Positions 16,604 to 24,092 of a stretch of DNA of 64,000 nucleotides are shown here, piece after piece. The position numbers were made by a program, and so were the translations under genes. Source of the DNA: Gordonia soli NBRC 108243 (GTDB lineage Bacteria; Actinomycetota; Actinomycetes; Mycobacteriales; Mycobacteriaceae); contig NZ_BANX01000023.1 in the NCBI RefSeq assembly GCF_000334455.1, positions 111,678 through 175,677 on the forward strand, in the 5' to 3' direction. Under the pieces are notes generated by a model. That model was not told the origin of the DNA. It saw nothing but the letters and a program-made list of their open reading frames with translations, and did not search any database. Each line of letters begins with the position of its first letter. The stretch's first letter is position 1.

Positions 16604-17479
16604 ATGAGCGCTGGAGCCACCGCTGGGGGGCGGAAGAATCGGACGAGGTCGCGCATTCGGCGTGCGCTGGGGCGATCACGACCGGCGCAGGTGGCAGTGG
16701 TCCGTCTCGACGGTCACATCGGGTCGACGCAGACCGGCCGCCCTGGACTGACGACCGACACCCTGGAACCGGTGTTGCGCCGCGCGTTCGACACCGAGGA
16801 TCTCGAAGCCGTGGTCGTGGTGATCAACTCCCCGGGCGGTTCTCCGGCCCAATCGGAGTACATCGCCGAGCGCATCCGCCAGCTCTCCTCCGAGAAGGGC
16901 GTTGCCGTTCTCGCGTTCTGCGAGGACGTCGTCGCGTCGGGCGGCTACTGGATTGCCTGTGCCGCCGACGAGATCTACGCCGCCCACACCTCACTGGTCG
17001 GGTCGATCGGGGTCGTCTCCTCGGGCTTCGGGCTGGCGGACGTGCTCGACCGTTTCGGGGTGGAGCGCCGGCTCTACACGGCCGGGGAGAACAAGGCGCG
17101 TCTGGACACCTTCTCGCCCCTACGAACAGAAGACGTCGCGTGGATCGAGTCCCTCCAGGAAGAACTGCATCAACAGTTCATTCGTTGGGTTCGTCAGCGG
17201 CGGGGCAAGAAGTTGACCGCCTCCGACGCGGAGTTGTTCAACGGGGACGTATGGGTAGGCGCCACCGCGGCCGACATCGGCCTCGTGGACGGGGTCGGTG
17301 TCATGCGGTCGGTCGTCGCCGAGCGATACCCCGATGCCGAGGTACGCGTCGTCGAGGCTCCGAAACCCCTACTCGCCCGACTGACCGGCGGTCAGTTGAG
17401 CCTGGGCGCGATGACCGAGGATGTCGTCGCCGGCACCATCGGCGCGGTACGGCAGACTGGCGCTCTGCGTTTCCATTAG
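16604..17479 (+). CDS. S49 (SppA/SohB-type) serine peptidase
   Basis: The 291-residue protein has the single-core SohB form of signal peptide peptidase. The INSPGGSPAQSEYIAERI block is followed by the nucleophile Ser112 in DVVASGGYWIACAADEIYA, then SLVGSIGVVS and the general base Lys164 in GENKARLD. No clear signal peptide or membrane helix is seen, so it is probably cytoplasmic or peripheral. It would degrade cleaved signal peptides or short peptides. The gene is monocistronic, and a 413-bp gap with DnaA-box-like sites follows. Confidence 0.85.
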   Translation: MSAGATAGGRKNRTRSRIRRALGRSRPAQVAVVRLDGHIGSTQTGRPGLTTDTLEPVLRRAFDTEDLEAVVVVINSPGGSPAQSEYIAERIRQLSSEKGVAVLAFCEDVVASGGYWIACAADEIYAAHTSLVGSIGVVSSGFGLADVLDRFGVERRLYTAGENKARLDTFSPLRTEDVAWIESLQEELHQQFIRWVRQRRGKKLTASDAELFNGDVWVGATAADIGLVDGVGVMRSVVAERYPDAEVRVVEAPKPLLARLTGGQLSLGAMTEDVVAGTIGAVRQTGALRFH

Positions 17480-17892
17480 TCACCTCGGAGCCAGTCGACA
17501 CAGTTTCTCCCCAACTGTCCCCAAGTTATCCACAGGAAGTGCTGAGAAGCGAAATTTCTTCGATCGAACGGCGGATCTTCGAGATAGCGAAGTCTCTGAA
17601 CTTTCGTGCGGCTGAACCCGTGACCCCCATCACAAGAATCGCTGGTCACGACGCCGATTCTCCACAGTATCCACAGTCTCATCCACAACTTGACGGTCGT
17701 AAAGCACACAGTCGTACGGTCGTGCAAATCCGCATGTGGATAGATATATGTCGACCTACATAGTCGACAACCCATGCGGATGAGGTCGGTGTCAACTCGA
17801 TCGAAGCGGAGTCATCCGATCGATTGAACCCGTCTTCCGATGTCGGTGAGCGGCAGGCGGAGCGGTGGCTGTGCCACCATGGATTCGTGAGC
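17480..17892. other. Gene-free region with a cluster of DnaA-box-like 9-mers
   Basis: Sites resembling the DnaA box TT(A/G)TCCACA are TTATCCACA at 17526-17534 (exact), TTCTCCACA at 17658-17666, GTATCCACA at 17667-17675, TCATCCACA at 17679-17687, and CTATCCACA on the minus strand at 17735-17743. The last four each differ by one base. A locally AT-rich stretch (GATATATGTCGAC near 17743) follows. No dnaA or dnaN gene is near, so this is not the usual oriC. It could bind or titrate DnaA, or couple flanking genes to DnaA. Confidence 0.6.
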
Positions 17893-18225
17893 ATGGGCGA
17901 CATCCCGCAGGTGCCGGTGACCGATCTTCCCGACGATTTCAGCGAGGAGACGGGCCGGGTCATGCTCGACGTCCGAGAAGACGACGAGTGGGCTGCCGGG
18001 CACATCCGCGGCGCGTTGCACATCCCGCTCGGCGACGTGCCCGCCCGCATCGACGAGATCGATCCCGATGCCGAACTGCTCGTCGTCTGTCATTCCAGCG
18101 GTCGGGCGATGCGGGTGCTGCAGTACCTGGACCAGATCGGCTACGAGGGCGTGTGCGTGCGTGGCGGAATGGTCGACTGGGTGCAGAGCGGCAAGCCGGT
18201 CGAGACCGGTGCCGGGACCCGATGA
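17893..18225 (+). CDS. Rhodanese-like domain protein
   Basis: The 110-residue single rhodanese domain has the family signatures VMLDVREDDEWAAGHIRGALHIPL and the active-site loop C-H-S-S-G-R (VVCHSSGRAMRVLQYL), followed by GGMVDWVQSGKPV. The CxxxxR loop supports sulfurtransferase or persulfide-carrier activity. The start is ATG 17893 or GTG 17887. An ATGA overlap with the DUF4328 gene implies coupling. Confidence 0.85.
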   Translation: MGDIPQVPVTDLPDDFSEETGRVMLDVREDDEWAAGHIRGALHIPLGDVPARIDEIDPDAELLVVCHSSGRAMRVLQYLDQIGYEGVCVRGGMVDWVQSGKPVETGAGTR

Positions 18226-19196
18226 TCGATCTGTGTCCGCGGTGCCGCATCCAGGCGCCGCATCGACCCGGCCGTGAGCGGTGCCCCCGGTGTGGCGGAC
18301 CGTTGCGTGTGGTCGATTCCGCAGCAACCGCGACCCCTGCCCGGCAAGCGTCGGTTGCGCCGTCCGGGAACCGGATCGACGCGGGACGGGTCTACCGCAG
18401 TCGTCACGTCAGATGGGTCGCCCGCCGGCCACCGGAGGCGATACCCGCGCCCGCACCACGGGCGCACCCGCGTACCCGCGTCATCCCGCGCTACACCTAC
18501 CTCCCCCTCTGGGGTCTTCGCGATACGCCGCACTCGGATGCCGTGGCGGACGACCGTCGGATCGAGGTCGCCGATGTCCGAGCGGCCTTGCGCCTGGTGG
18601 GCGGCACGCTCGCCATTTCGGCAATCGTGCACCTGATCCGCTACATCGTGCTGGTGGTGAACCGGACGTCCCCCATCCCCGGCTGGCTCGACACGGCGAC
18701 CGCGTGGCTCGTCGTTTTCGTCGGACTGTTCGCCCTGGCGACCTTCGTCTTCGCCACCGTGGTCGCCGTTCGCTGGGTACGTGCGCTCCGCGTCGACGCC
18801 TACCGCCGACACGACCGGCTCGATCCGCGCCCGCTCTGGCAGCTGATCCTGTTCGCGGGTGTCCCCATCGTGAATCTCGTCGGCCTCGGTGTCCTCCTGC
18901 ATGAGGTCGCAGCTCTCCGCGACGACCTCGACACCGTCCGCACGCACCGCCGCCTCACCAAGATCTGGGTCGGATGGGCGATCGTGAACGCGTTCGCCGT
19001 GGTCGGGATCGTCACCCGACTGGTCGCTCTCCAGTCCGGATCGATCCAGACCGCGGCCAGCGCACTCGCACTCGTGATCGTGAGTGCGGTCGTGTCGTCG
19101 GCGTTCGCGTACTGGTTGGCCGCACGCATCGACGCGGTCTTCACCGCGGACCAGACCCCGACCGTCCCGGCCCGTCGGTGGGTCGCGGTCGCGTGA
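18222..19196 (+). CDS. Zinc-ribbon DUF4328 membrane protein (Rv3843c-like)
   Basis: In this 324-residue protein, residues 1-25 form a C-x2-C...C-x2-C zinc ribbon (CPRCRI...ERCPRCGG). A Pro/Arg-rich linker and then about six membrane helices from residue 120 on (LAISAIVHLIRYIVLVV, WLVVFVGLFALATFVFATVV, LILFAGVPIVNLVGLGVLL) belong to the DUF4328 family. The function is unknown. Its place next to glpQ1 and near sodA fits the M. tuberculosis gene Rv3843c, a membrane protein between glpQ1 and sodA. It is coupled to the upstream rhodanese gene. Confidence 0.75.
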   Translation: MIDLCPRCRIQAPHRPGRERCPRCGGPLRVVDSAATATPARQASVAPSGNRIDAGRVYRSRHVRWVARRPPEAIPAPAPRAHPRTRVIPRYTYLPLWGLRDTPHSDAVADDRRIEVADVRAALRLVGGTLAISAIVHLIRYIVLVVNRTSPIPGWLDTATAWLVVFVGLFALATFVFATVVAVRWVRALRVDAYRRHDRLDPRPLWQLILFAGVPIVNLVGLGVLLHEVAALRDDLDTVRTHRRLTKIWVGWAIVNAFAVVGIVTRLVALQSGSIQTAASALALVIVSAVVSSAFAYWLAARIDAVFTADQTPTVPARRWVAVA

Positions 19197-19316
19197 GATG
19201 GCGGCGGACGCCATGATGGAATCGCGTAGCGCGGCGAGTGCCGCCCGCTCCCGGTCCGCCCACCGGGTCGTCGCCGCCCCCTTGATCCGTCCCACGACAA
19301 AGGCACCAATGTCACG

Positions 19317-20108
19317 ATGAGCGCACACGATCAGATCTCCCGCTCGGGAAAGCCCGCGGTCGTCGCACACCGCGGCGCGTCTGGTGAGACCGCCGAGCAC
19401 ACCCTCGCCGCCTACGAACTCGCGCTCGAGCAGGGCGCCGATGGCCTCGAGTGCGACGTCCGCCTCACCAGTGATCACCAGCTCGTCTGCATCCACGACC
19501 GGACAATCGACCGCACGTCCGACGGCACCGGAGTGGTGAGCGAGATGTCGCTCGCCGAGCTGAAGGAACACGACTTCGGGTCGTGGCACACGGACGGCCG
19601 GTCGGCGAGCGTGCTCACCTTGCGTGAGTTGCTCACGCTGACCCTGGACTGGCATCGCCCGGTGCGGCTGTTCATCGAGACCAAACATCCGGTGCGGTTC
19701 GGCAGTCTGGTCGAGCAGCGACTCCTCGAGGAATTGCAGGAGTTCGGCGTGGCGACCCCACCGTCGGCGGATCACAGTCGAGCCGTGGTGATCTCGTTCT
19801 CCTCGGCTGGAGTCTGGCGCATTCGCCGACATGCGCCGATGCTCCCGACCATTCTGTTGGGCGACACCGCGCGACTGCTCGGAGGCAGCGCCGCAACGGC
19901 GGTCGGTGCTACCGGGATCGGACCGTCGGTGGAGAGCTTGCGGCTCTACCCCGATCTGGTCGACCGCGCTGCGGCGGCGGGGCGCGTCACCTACTGCTGG
20001 ACGGTCGACGAGCAGGTCGACGTCCAACTCTGCGCCGACCTCGGGGTCCGGTGGGTGGCCACCAACCACCCGGCCAGGGTCCGCGACTGGCTCGTCACCG
20101 TCGACTGA
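19317..20108 (+). CDS. glpQ1: Glycerophosphodiester phosphodiesterase
   Basis: The 263-residue GDPD TIM barrel has the catalytic signature HRGASGETAEHTLAAYELALEQGADGLECDVRLTSD with the general acid/base pair HRG...HDRTIDRTSDGTG. The metal-binding E-x-D of LECDV and Glu of FIETKHP are intact. The barrel closes with YCWTVDEQVD and GVRWVATNHPARVRDWL. It hydrolyses deacylated phospholipids to glycerol-3-phosphate and an alcohol. With no signal peptide it is probably cytoplasmic. In M. tuberculosis glpQ1 is next to bfrB, whereas here bfrB lies 42 kb away beyond the ESX locus. Confidence 0.9.
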   Translation: MSAHDQISRSGKPAVVAHRGASGETAEHTLAAYELALEQGADGLECDVRLTSDHQLVCIHDRTIDRTSDGTGVVSEMSLAELKEHDFGSWHTDGRSASVLTLRELLTLTLDWHRPVRLFIETKHPVRFGSLVEQRLLEELQEFGVATPPSADHSRAVVISFSSAGVWRIRRHAPMLPTILLGDTARLLGGSAATAVGATGIGPSVESLRLYPDLVDRAAAAGRVTYCWTVDEQVDVQLCADLGVRWVATNHPARVRDWLVTVD

Positions 20109-20150
20109 ACCTCCGACCATCCTTTCGCCCCGACATGAGAGGGTGGACGC

Positions 20151-21137
20151 ATGGCGAAGAAGAGCAAGCGAGGCAGTGGCCCACGTCCGGGGAGTGATCG
20201 CGCCGAACGGGTCGCCGCACGCAAGGCGCGCCAGGCGGCCGCGATGGCACCGCCGCCACGACCTTTCGACGGCCTCGCCGCAGAGTGCGACCTGGTCGCG
20301 CTCCGATCGTTCGTCGCATCGGCGACGGCCCTTCTCGACCTCGTCGAGCCCGGTCCCGCCGATCCCGTCCTGACATCGGTGGTGCCGCAGGAGGAGGAGC
20401 AGCCCGCGGCGCCGGTCGAGCCAGGCACCCGGAACTCTGTCACAGTGGCGACCATCCTGCCCGGCGCCATTCCCGCGCTGGTGCGTGAGAGCTCGGGCGC
20501 GCCACAGGGTTTGGTCGGGTTGCAGACAGATCCCGAGCCGGCGGATCTGGCGGCGTCGGTCGCCGACGCCATCCGGTGGTCGGCACATGCACAGCCGGGG
20601 GAGGAGTACGCACCGGGGGACGGGTCAGCTTCACTACTGGATTTGCTCACCCCGGAGTCGCAGTTGGACATCGTTGTGCACGAGGACTTCTCGTGGTGGT
20701 TCACCTCGTCGGAAGAGGTGCCGCACGAGATCGCGCACATGCTCGAGCGGGCGAACGACACGGTCATGCCGACCGCACGGCTCTCGCCGGCCAGCGGGAA
20801 CGGCGCGCCGTGGTGGGTTGATGCCGGGGACCGGGCGCATCTTCGGTGGGTCCGATCAGAACCCGAGGACGACCTGATGACAGCTCTGGCACGCCTGCAC
20901 GCCGACGGACGCCTCACGTTGGGTGAGGGTTCGCGGTTCGTCGGTTCCTTCCGGACCCACGGCTTGCTCGTACCGGTCTTCGACCTCGACAACGAGCGTC
21001 ATCACGAGGAGTGGTACCCGGGGCTCGACGAGTTCGACCGGTATCTCACCGACGCGCTGGGGGATACATCCGATCTCACATCGGAGCAGCGTCGCTCTCG
21101 CGACGGCATCCGCGGGCGGCAGATCACCATCCGGTAG
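20151..21137 (+). CDS. DUF5926 family protein
   Basis: The 328-residue protein starts with a basic MAKKSKRGSG tail, as is usual for actinobacterial DUF5926. An acidic globular domain with DLVALRSFVASATALL, SVTVATILPGAIPALVRESG-like and FVGSFRTHGLLVPVFDLD blocks follows. No membrane helix or catalytic motif is recognised. It follows glpQ1 by 42 bp and may be cotranscribed with it. Confidence 0.8.
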   Translation: MAKKSKRGSGPRPGSDRAERVAARKARQAAAMAPPPRPFDGLAAECDLVALRSFVASATALLDLVEPGPADPVLTSVVPQEEEQPAAPVEPGTRNSVTVATILPGAIPALVRESSGAPQGLVGLQTDPEPADLAASVADAIRWSAHAQPGEEYAPGDGSASLLDLLTPESQLDIVVHEDFSWWFTSSEEVPHEIAHMLERANDTVMPTARLSPASGNGAPWWVDAGDRAHLRWVRSEPEDDLMTALARLHADGRLTLGEGSRFVGSFRTHGLLVPVFDLDNERHHEEWYPGLDEFDRYLTDALGDTSDLTSEQRRSRDGIRGRQITIR

Positions 21138-21143
21138 CGGCGG

Positions 21144-21800
21144 ATGAACCCACACCTTCCGCCCCCGCCCGAACAGCCAGTGGTGCTGACGGGCGTCCGG
21201 GACGCCGATGCCTACATGCGGAGCAAGGGGTGGGGTCTGTTGATCCTGTCCGGTGTCGGCATCTACTTCATCACGATGATCGTCATCGGCGTCGCGACGA
21301 TGAACGGCTACATCGGATACGCCGGTGCTGCGGTGTGTACTGCGATCGCGCTGCCGATCATCTACGTGCGCAAACGGAACACGCTGCGCGCGAGGTTCAC
21401 CGGTCAGACCCTCGTGCTTTCACGGGAGGGGCTGGTGCGGGCCGACGACTGCATCCGAGTCGAGATGCGGTGGGATCGTATCCACACGATCCGTGATCAG
21501 AACTCGGCAGTCTCCACGGGGGGCGTCGGGATGGCCGGAATGTTGACCGCAGCCGCTGCGAATGCGACCAAACGTGATGTGTCACTGGCGATCATCGGTG
21601 AGGGAATGATCTCACCGGTTCCGGGTGCGCCGAGCGGCTTCCTCCGCCAACACGATCGGCGGACGGGTAGTCGGCTGCTCGACGGACAGTCGAGCGTCAC
21701 GCCCAACGCGGTGATCTTTCCCGCCGAGTACGAAGCCGTGTGGACCAACGGTGTCGTAGGAGCATGGCTGCGGTACCACCGCCCCGATCTCCTGCGCTGA
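21144..21800 (+). CDS. Hypothetical membrane protein, 218 aa
   Basis: Not assigned to a family. Two adjacent membrane helices (GLLILSGVGIYFITMIVIGVA and AGAAVCTAIALPIIYV, residues about 30-73) are followed by a cytoplasmic beta-rich domain with TGQTLVLSREGLVRADDCIRVEMRWDRIHTIRDQ, which resembles a bacterial PH-like domain. It starts 7 bp after the DUF5926 stop, so it is probably in the same operon. It ends the backbone block before the toxin region. Confidence 0.6.
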   Translation: MNPHLPPPPEQPVVLTGVRDADAYMRSKGWGLLILSGVGIYFITMIVIGVATMNGYIGYAGAAVCTAIALPIIYVRKRNTLRARFTGQTLVLSREGLVRADDCIRVEMRWDRIHTIRDQNSAVSTGGVGMAGMLTAAAANATKRDVSLAIIGEGMISPVPGAPSGFLRQHDRRTGSRLLDGQSSVTPNAVIFPAEYEAVWTNGVVGAWLRYHRPDLLR

Positions 21801-21818
21801 CCGAAACCGAACCGCTCC

Positions 21819-21878
21819 CGCGACCTGATCTCGTTCCCGCGACCCCAGTCGAGGTCGCTTCGGCGAGATGAGGTCGCG
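21819..21878. terminator. 60-nt nested-hairpin element, copy A
   Basis: The outer stem pairs CGCGACCTGATCTCG with CGAGATGAGGTCGCG (one mismatch). Inside it an inner hairpin pairs GCGACC with GGTCGC. It lies between the convergent stops at 21800 and 21906. A 60-nt homologue with the same stems lies at 47845-47904, also between convergent genes. Confidence 0.8.
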
Positions 21879-21905
21879 CGAGTCCAGCCTGCTGGCCGTC
21901 GGCCG

Positions 21906-24092
21906 CTAGCGTCCGCCTTCGACGATGGCGCGTAGGAGTGGTTGGGCGGCTTGGGGGTTGGTTTCGTTGGTGGTGAGGAAGTGGTCGATCTGTTGTGGTG
22001 GGATCTGTCGGCCGGTGCTGGTGATGATCTGGGTGAGGGTGCGCAGGGTGATCTGGCGGTCGATGGCCCAGCTGATGGGGAGTTGTTCGGGTGGGGTCTG
22101 GGGTGCGGTGGGTGAGTGTTCCCAGTGGGTGCCGGTCCACCACCAGCAGATGGTGAGGGCGCTGTGGTCGATGGCGGGATGCAGGGCGGTCACCGGTAGC
22201 CAGTCGGGGGTGTCGGTGGTGATGACGGTGGGGTCGGCGGGTGTGGGGCTGGTCCAGGGCAGGCCGATTCCGGAGAGGACGGCGCGGCCGTCGGGTAGTG
22301 CGGTCAGTCGTAGGTCGTAGCCTTCGCGGCCGTTGCAGTAGAGGCCATCGGGGGTGACGCGGATGGGTAGTGAACCGTCGGCGCGTTCTTCGGGGAGTGC
22401 GAATGCGTAGACGAGGTTGGCGATGGCTGCCCAGCGTCCGGCCACGATCGGGAACGGAGGCATCGGCGGGATGGGGAGTGCGGGCCCGATGGCGGGGGTG
22501 TGCAGGGTGGCGGCTTGGCTGTGCCAGAGGTTGATGAGCCAGTCGGGTGTGGGGCGGGGGTAGTGCTGGAGGTCGCGGTGGTAGGCGTCCGGCGCGAGTT
22601 GTAGGTGTGGTGGTGGGGGTGTGGTGGGGTCGCCGAAGTCGGCTGTGGTGGCGGTGATGCGGGCGTACCACCAGGTGCCGGTGTCGGCGCGGTAGTGCAG
22701 TTCGCGTAGTCGGTGGAGGTGGCCGATGATGCTGTCGGCGACATCGCGTGGGGGTGGGCTCTGCCAGCGGATGGTGGAGGTGTTGGCGGCGATGGCGACG
22801 TCGACACTGTTGTTGCCGGCGACGAGGGAGTGTTGGATCGCGAGGATCTCGTCACGGATGAGGCCGGCGGGCCCGTCCCCGGTGGTGACGCCGATGTGGT
22901 GCAGGATCTCCCAGCCGGATAGGTAGTCGATGCTGGGACGGCGGCGTTGGGTGTTGTCGGGGAAACGGTGTGCCAGTTCGACGACTCGAACGTAGGAATC
23001 GACCGGTATGGGTTTGAAGGTGTGCTCGTTGCGCGCGATGACCCATTCACTGGCTTCGTCGACGGCGAACTTCCGGATCTCTGCGTCGGTCAGCGCCTTG
23101 CTGTTGCCGACCGTTGCGCATGCTACGACGAAGGCGTAGTCGCTCGGCGACTCCAACTCCAGAGCTGCGATTCGGATGGCCCTTGTCGCCTGGTCGGCTG
23201 CTGCCGGCGAACTCCACCATGAGTCTTCGTCATGCCATACGCAGAACTCCAGAGCATTGTCGAATACGGCTGGATCGAGGTGTTCGATGGTGAGCCAGTC
23301 CGGGGCCGCCGAGAAGAGATCGACTCCGGGCCGACGTCCGTGGTCGGCAGCTGTACCGATCTGGTTCGGCTCCAGGTCTGGGATACGAGCGCGCCCGGAC
23401 AACACAGCCCGCGATTCGTCGACGAGTGTGATGGTGTACGAGAGCGATTGGGTGTCGGGCGACGAGATGCGCACCTTCGTCACGTCGCGATCGACTTCCA
23501 CCGAGAAACCCGCGCCGAGCGCTCTGGTCAGAGCTCCGAACATAGCGGCCAGCAACAGCCGATTCCTCAGCGTGACGGGTCGGTCCTCGCGACGCCGGAA
23601 CAGATCGACCGCCGCGGGTGCGCCTTCTCGAGGCCCCGAGAGCGCAGCTGTTTGATCGTCCACTCCGCGAAGTCGCGATGCCATCCACTCCGGGACGATC
23701 CTGCGTGGGTATCGAGCAAGTTCCCGGCGGTAGTCACCGGGTCGGTGCAACCACACGCCTTCCGCGGGTTCGTTCTGAAATGTCTTGCTCGTGAACGAGT
23801 ATCGATCGGGACGATCGCCGGCGATGCGGAAGTAGAGCAATGCTCCGGTTTCCGGTGTGTATTCGAGTTCTCGGAGCCGATCGAACTGCGCGCGACATTC
23901 GGGCATGGTTCGAGCGGCAACACTGCGGCTTTCCACCACAGAACCAGCCCGATAGAAGCGACCGTCACCGATCAGCCGGTCGCCGACATAGGTCCACAGG
24001 AACGTGAACGAGTCGTAGCTCTCGACGCCGGCGGTGATCTGGCGGACGATCTCGCTCAGCAACGCCTGGGTTTCCCGGATCGGGTCTGTCAT
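21906..24092 (-). CDS. Putative immunity protein with two repeats, partner of the toxin at 24093
   Basis: The 728-residue protein is built from two copies of one module (residues about 1-310 and 390-720). Each contains a YezG/DUF600-like half, with a LRELEYTPETGALLYFRI or LRELHYRADTGTWWYARI block followed by YRRELARYPRRIVPEWM or YHRDLQHYPRPTPDWL. The second half has GRAVLSG..., a DWL segment and FCVWHDEDSWW or ICWWWTGTHW. No signal peptide, membrane helix or catalytic motif is seen. The start codon abuts the toxin stop (TAG followed directly by ATG), the classical position of an immunity gene. The immunity role is inferred from position and the YezG-like pattern. The 3' half prefers A/C-ending codons, unlike the 5' half. 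Confidence 0.6.
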   Translation of the reverse strand: MTDPIRETQALLSEIVRQITAGVESYDSFTFLWTYVGDRLIGDGRFYRAGSVVESRSVAARTMPECRAQFDRLRELEYTPETGALLYFRIAGDRPDRYSFTSKTFQNEPAEGVWLHRPGDYRRELARYPRRIVPEWMASRLRGVDDQTAALSGPREGAPAAVDLFRRREDRPVTLRNRLLLAAMFGALTRALGAGFSVEVDRDVTKVRISSPDTQSLSYTITLVDESRAVLSGRARIPDLEPNQIGTAADHGRRPGVDLFSAAPDWLTIEHLDPAVFDNALEFCVWHDEDSWWSSPAAADQATRAIRIAALELESPSDYAFVVACATVGNSKALTDAEIRKFAVDEASEWVIARNEHTFKPIPVDSYVRVVELAHRFPDNTQRRRPSIDYLSGWEILHHIGVTTGDGPAGLIRDEILAIQHSLVAGNNSVDVAIAANTSTIRWQSPPPRDVADSIIGHLHRLRELHYRADTGTWWYARITATTADFGDPTTPPPPHLQLAPDAYHRDLQHYPRPTPDWLINLWHSQAATLHTPAIGPALPIPPMPPFPIVAGRWAAIANLVYAFALPEERADGSLPIRVTPDGLYCNGREGYDLRLTALPDGRAVLSGIGLPWTSPTPADPTVITTDTPDWLPVTALHPAIDHSALTICWWWTGTHWEHSPTAPQTPPEQLPISWAIDRQITLRTLTQIITSTGRQIPPQQIDHFLTTNETNPQAAQPLLRAIVEGGR

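Noticed and set aside
17480..17892. Chromosomal oriC
   Set aside because: DnaA-box-like sites are present, but no dnaA, dnaN, rpmH or parAB genes flank the region and the number of exact boxes is low.
18141..20588. An 815-codon open frame on the minus strand opposite the rhodanese, DUF4328 and glpQ1 genes
   Set aside because: All three plus-strand genes have clear family motifs; the antisense frame is a GC-bias shadow.
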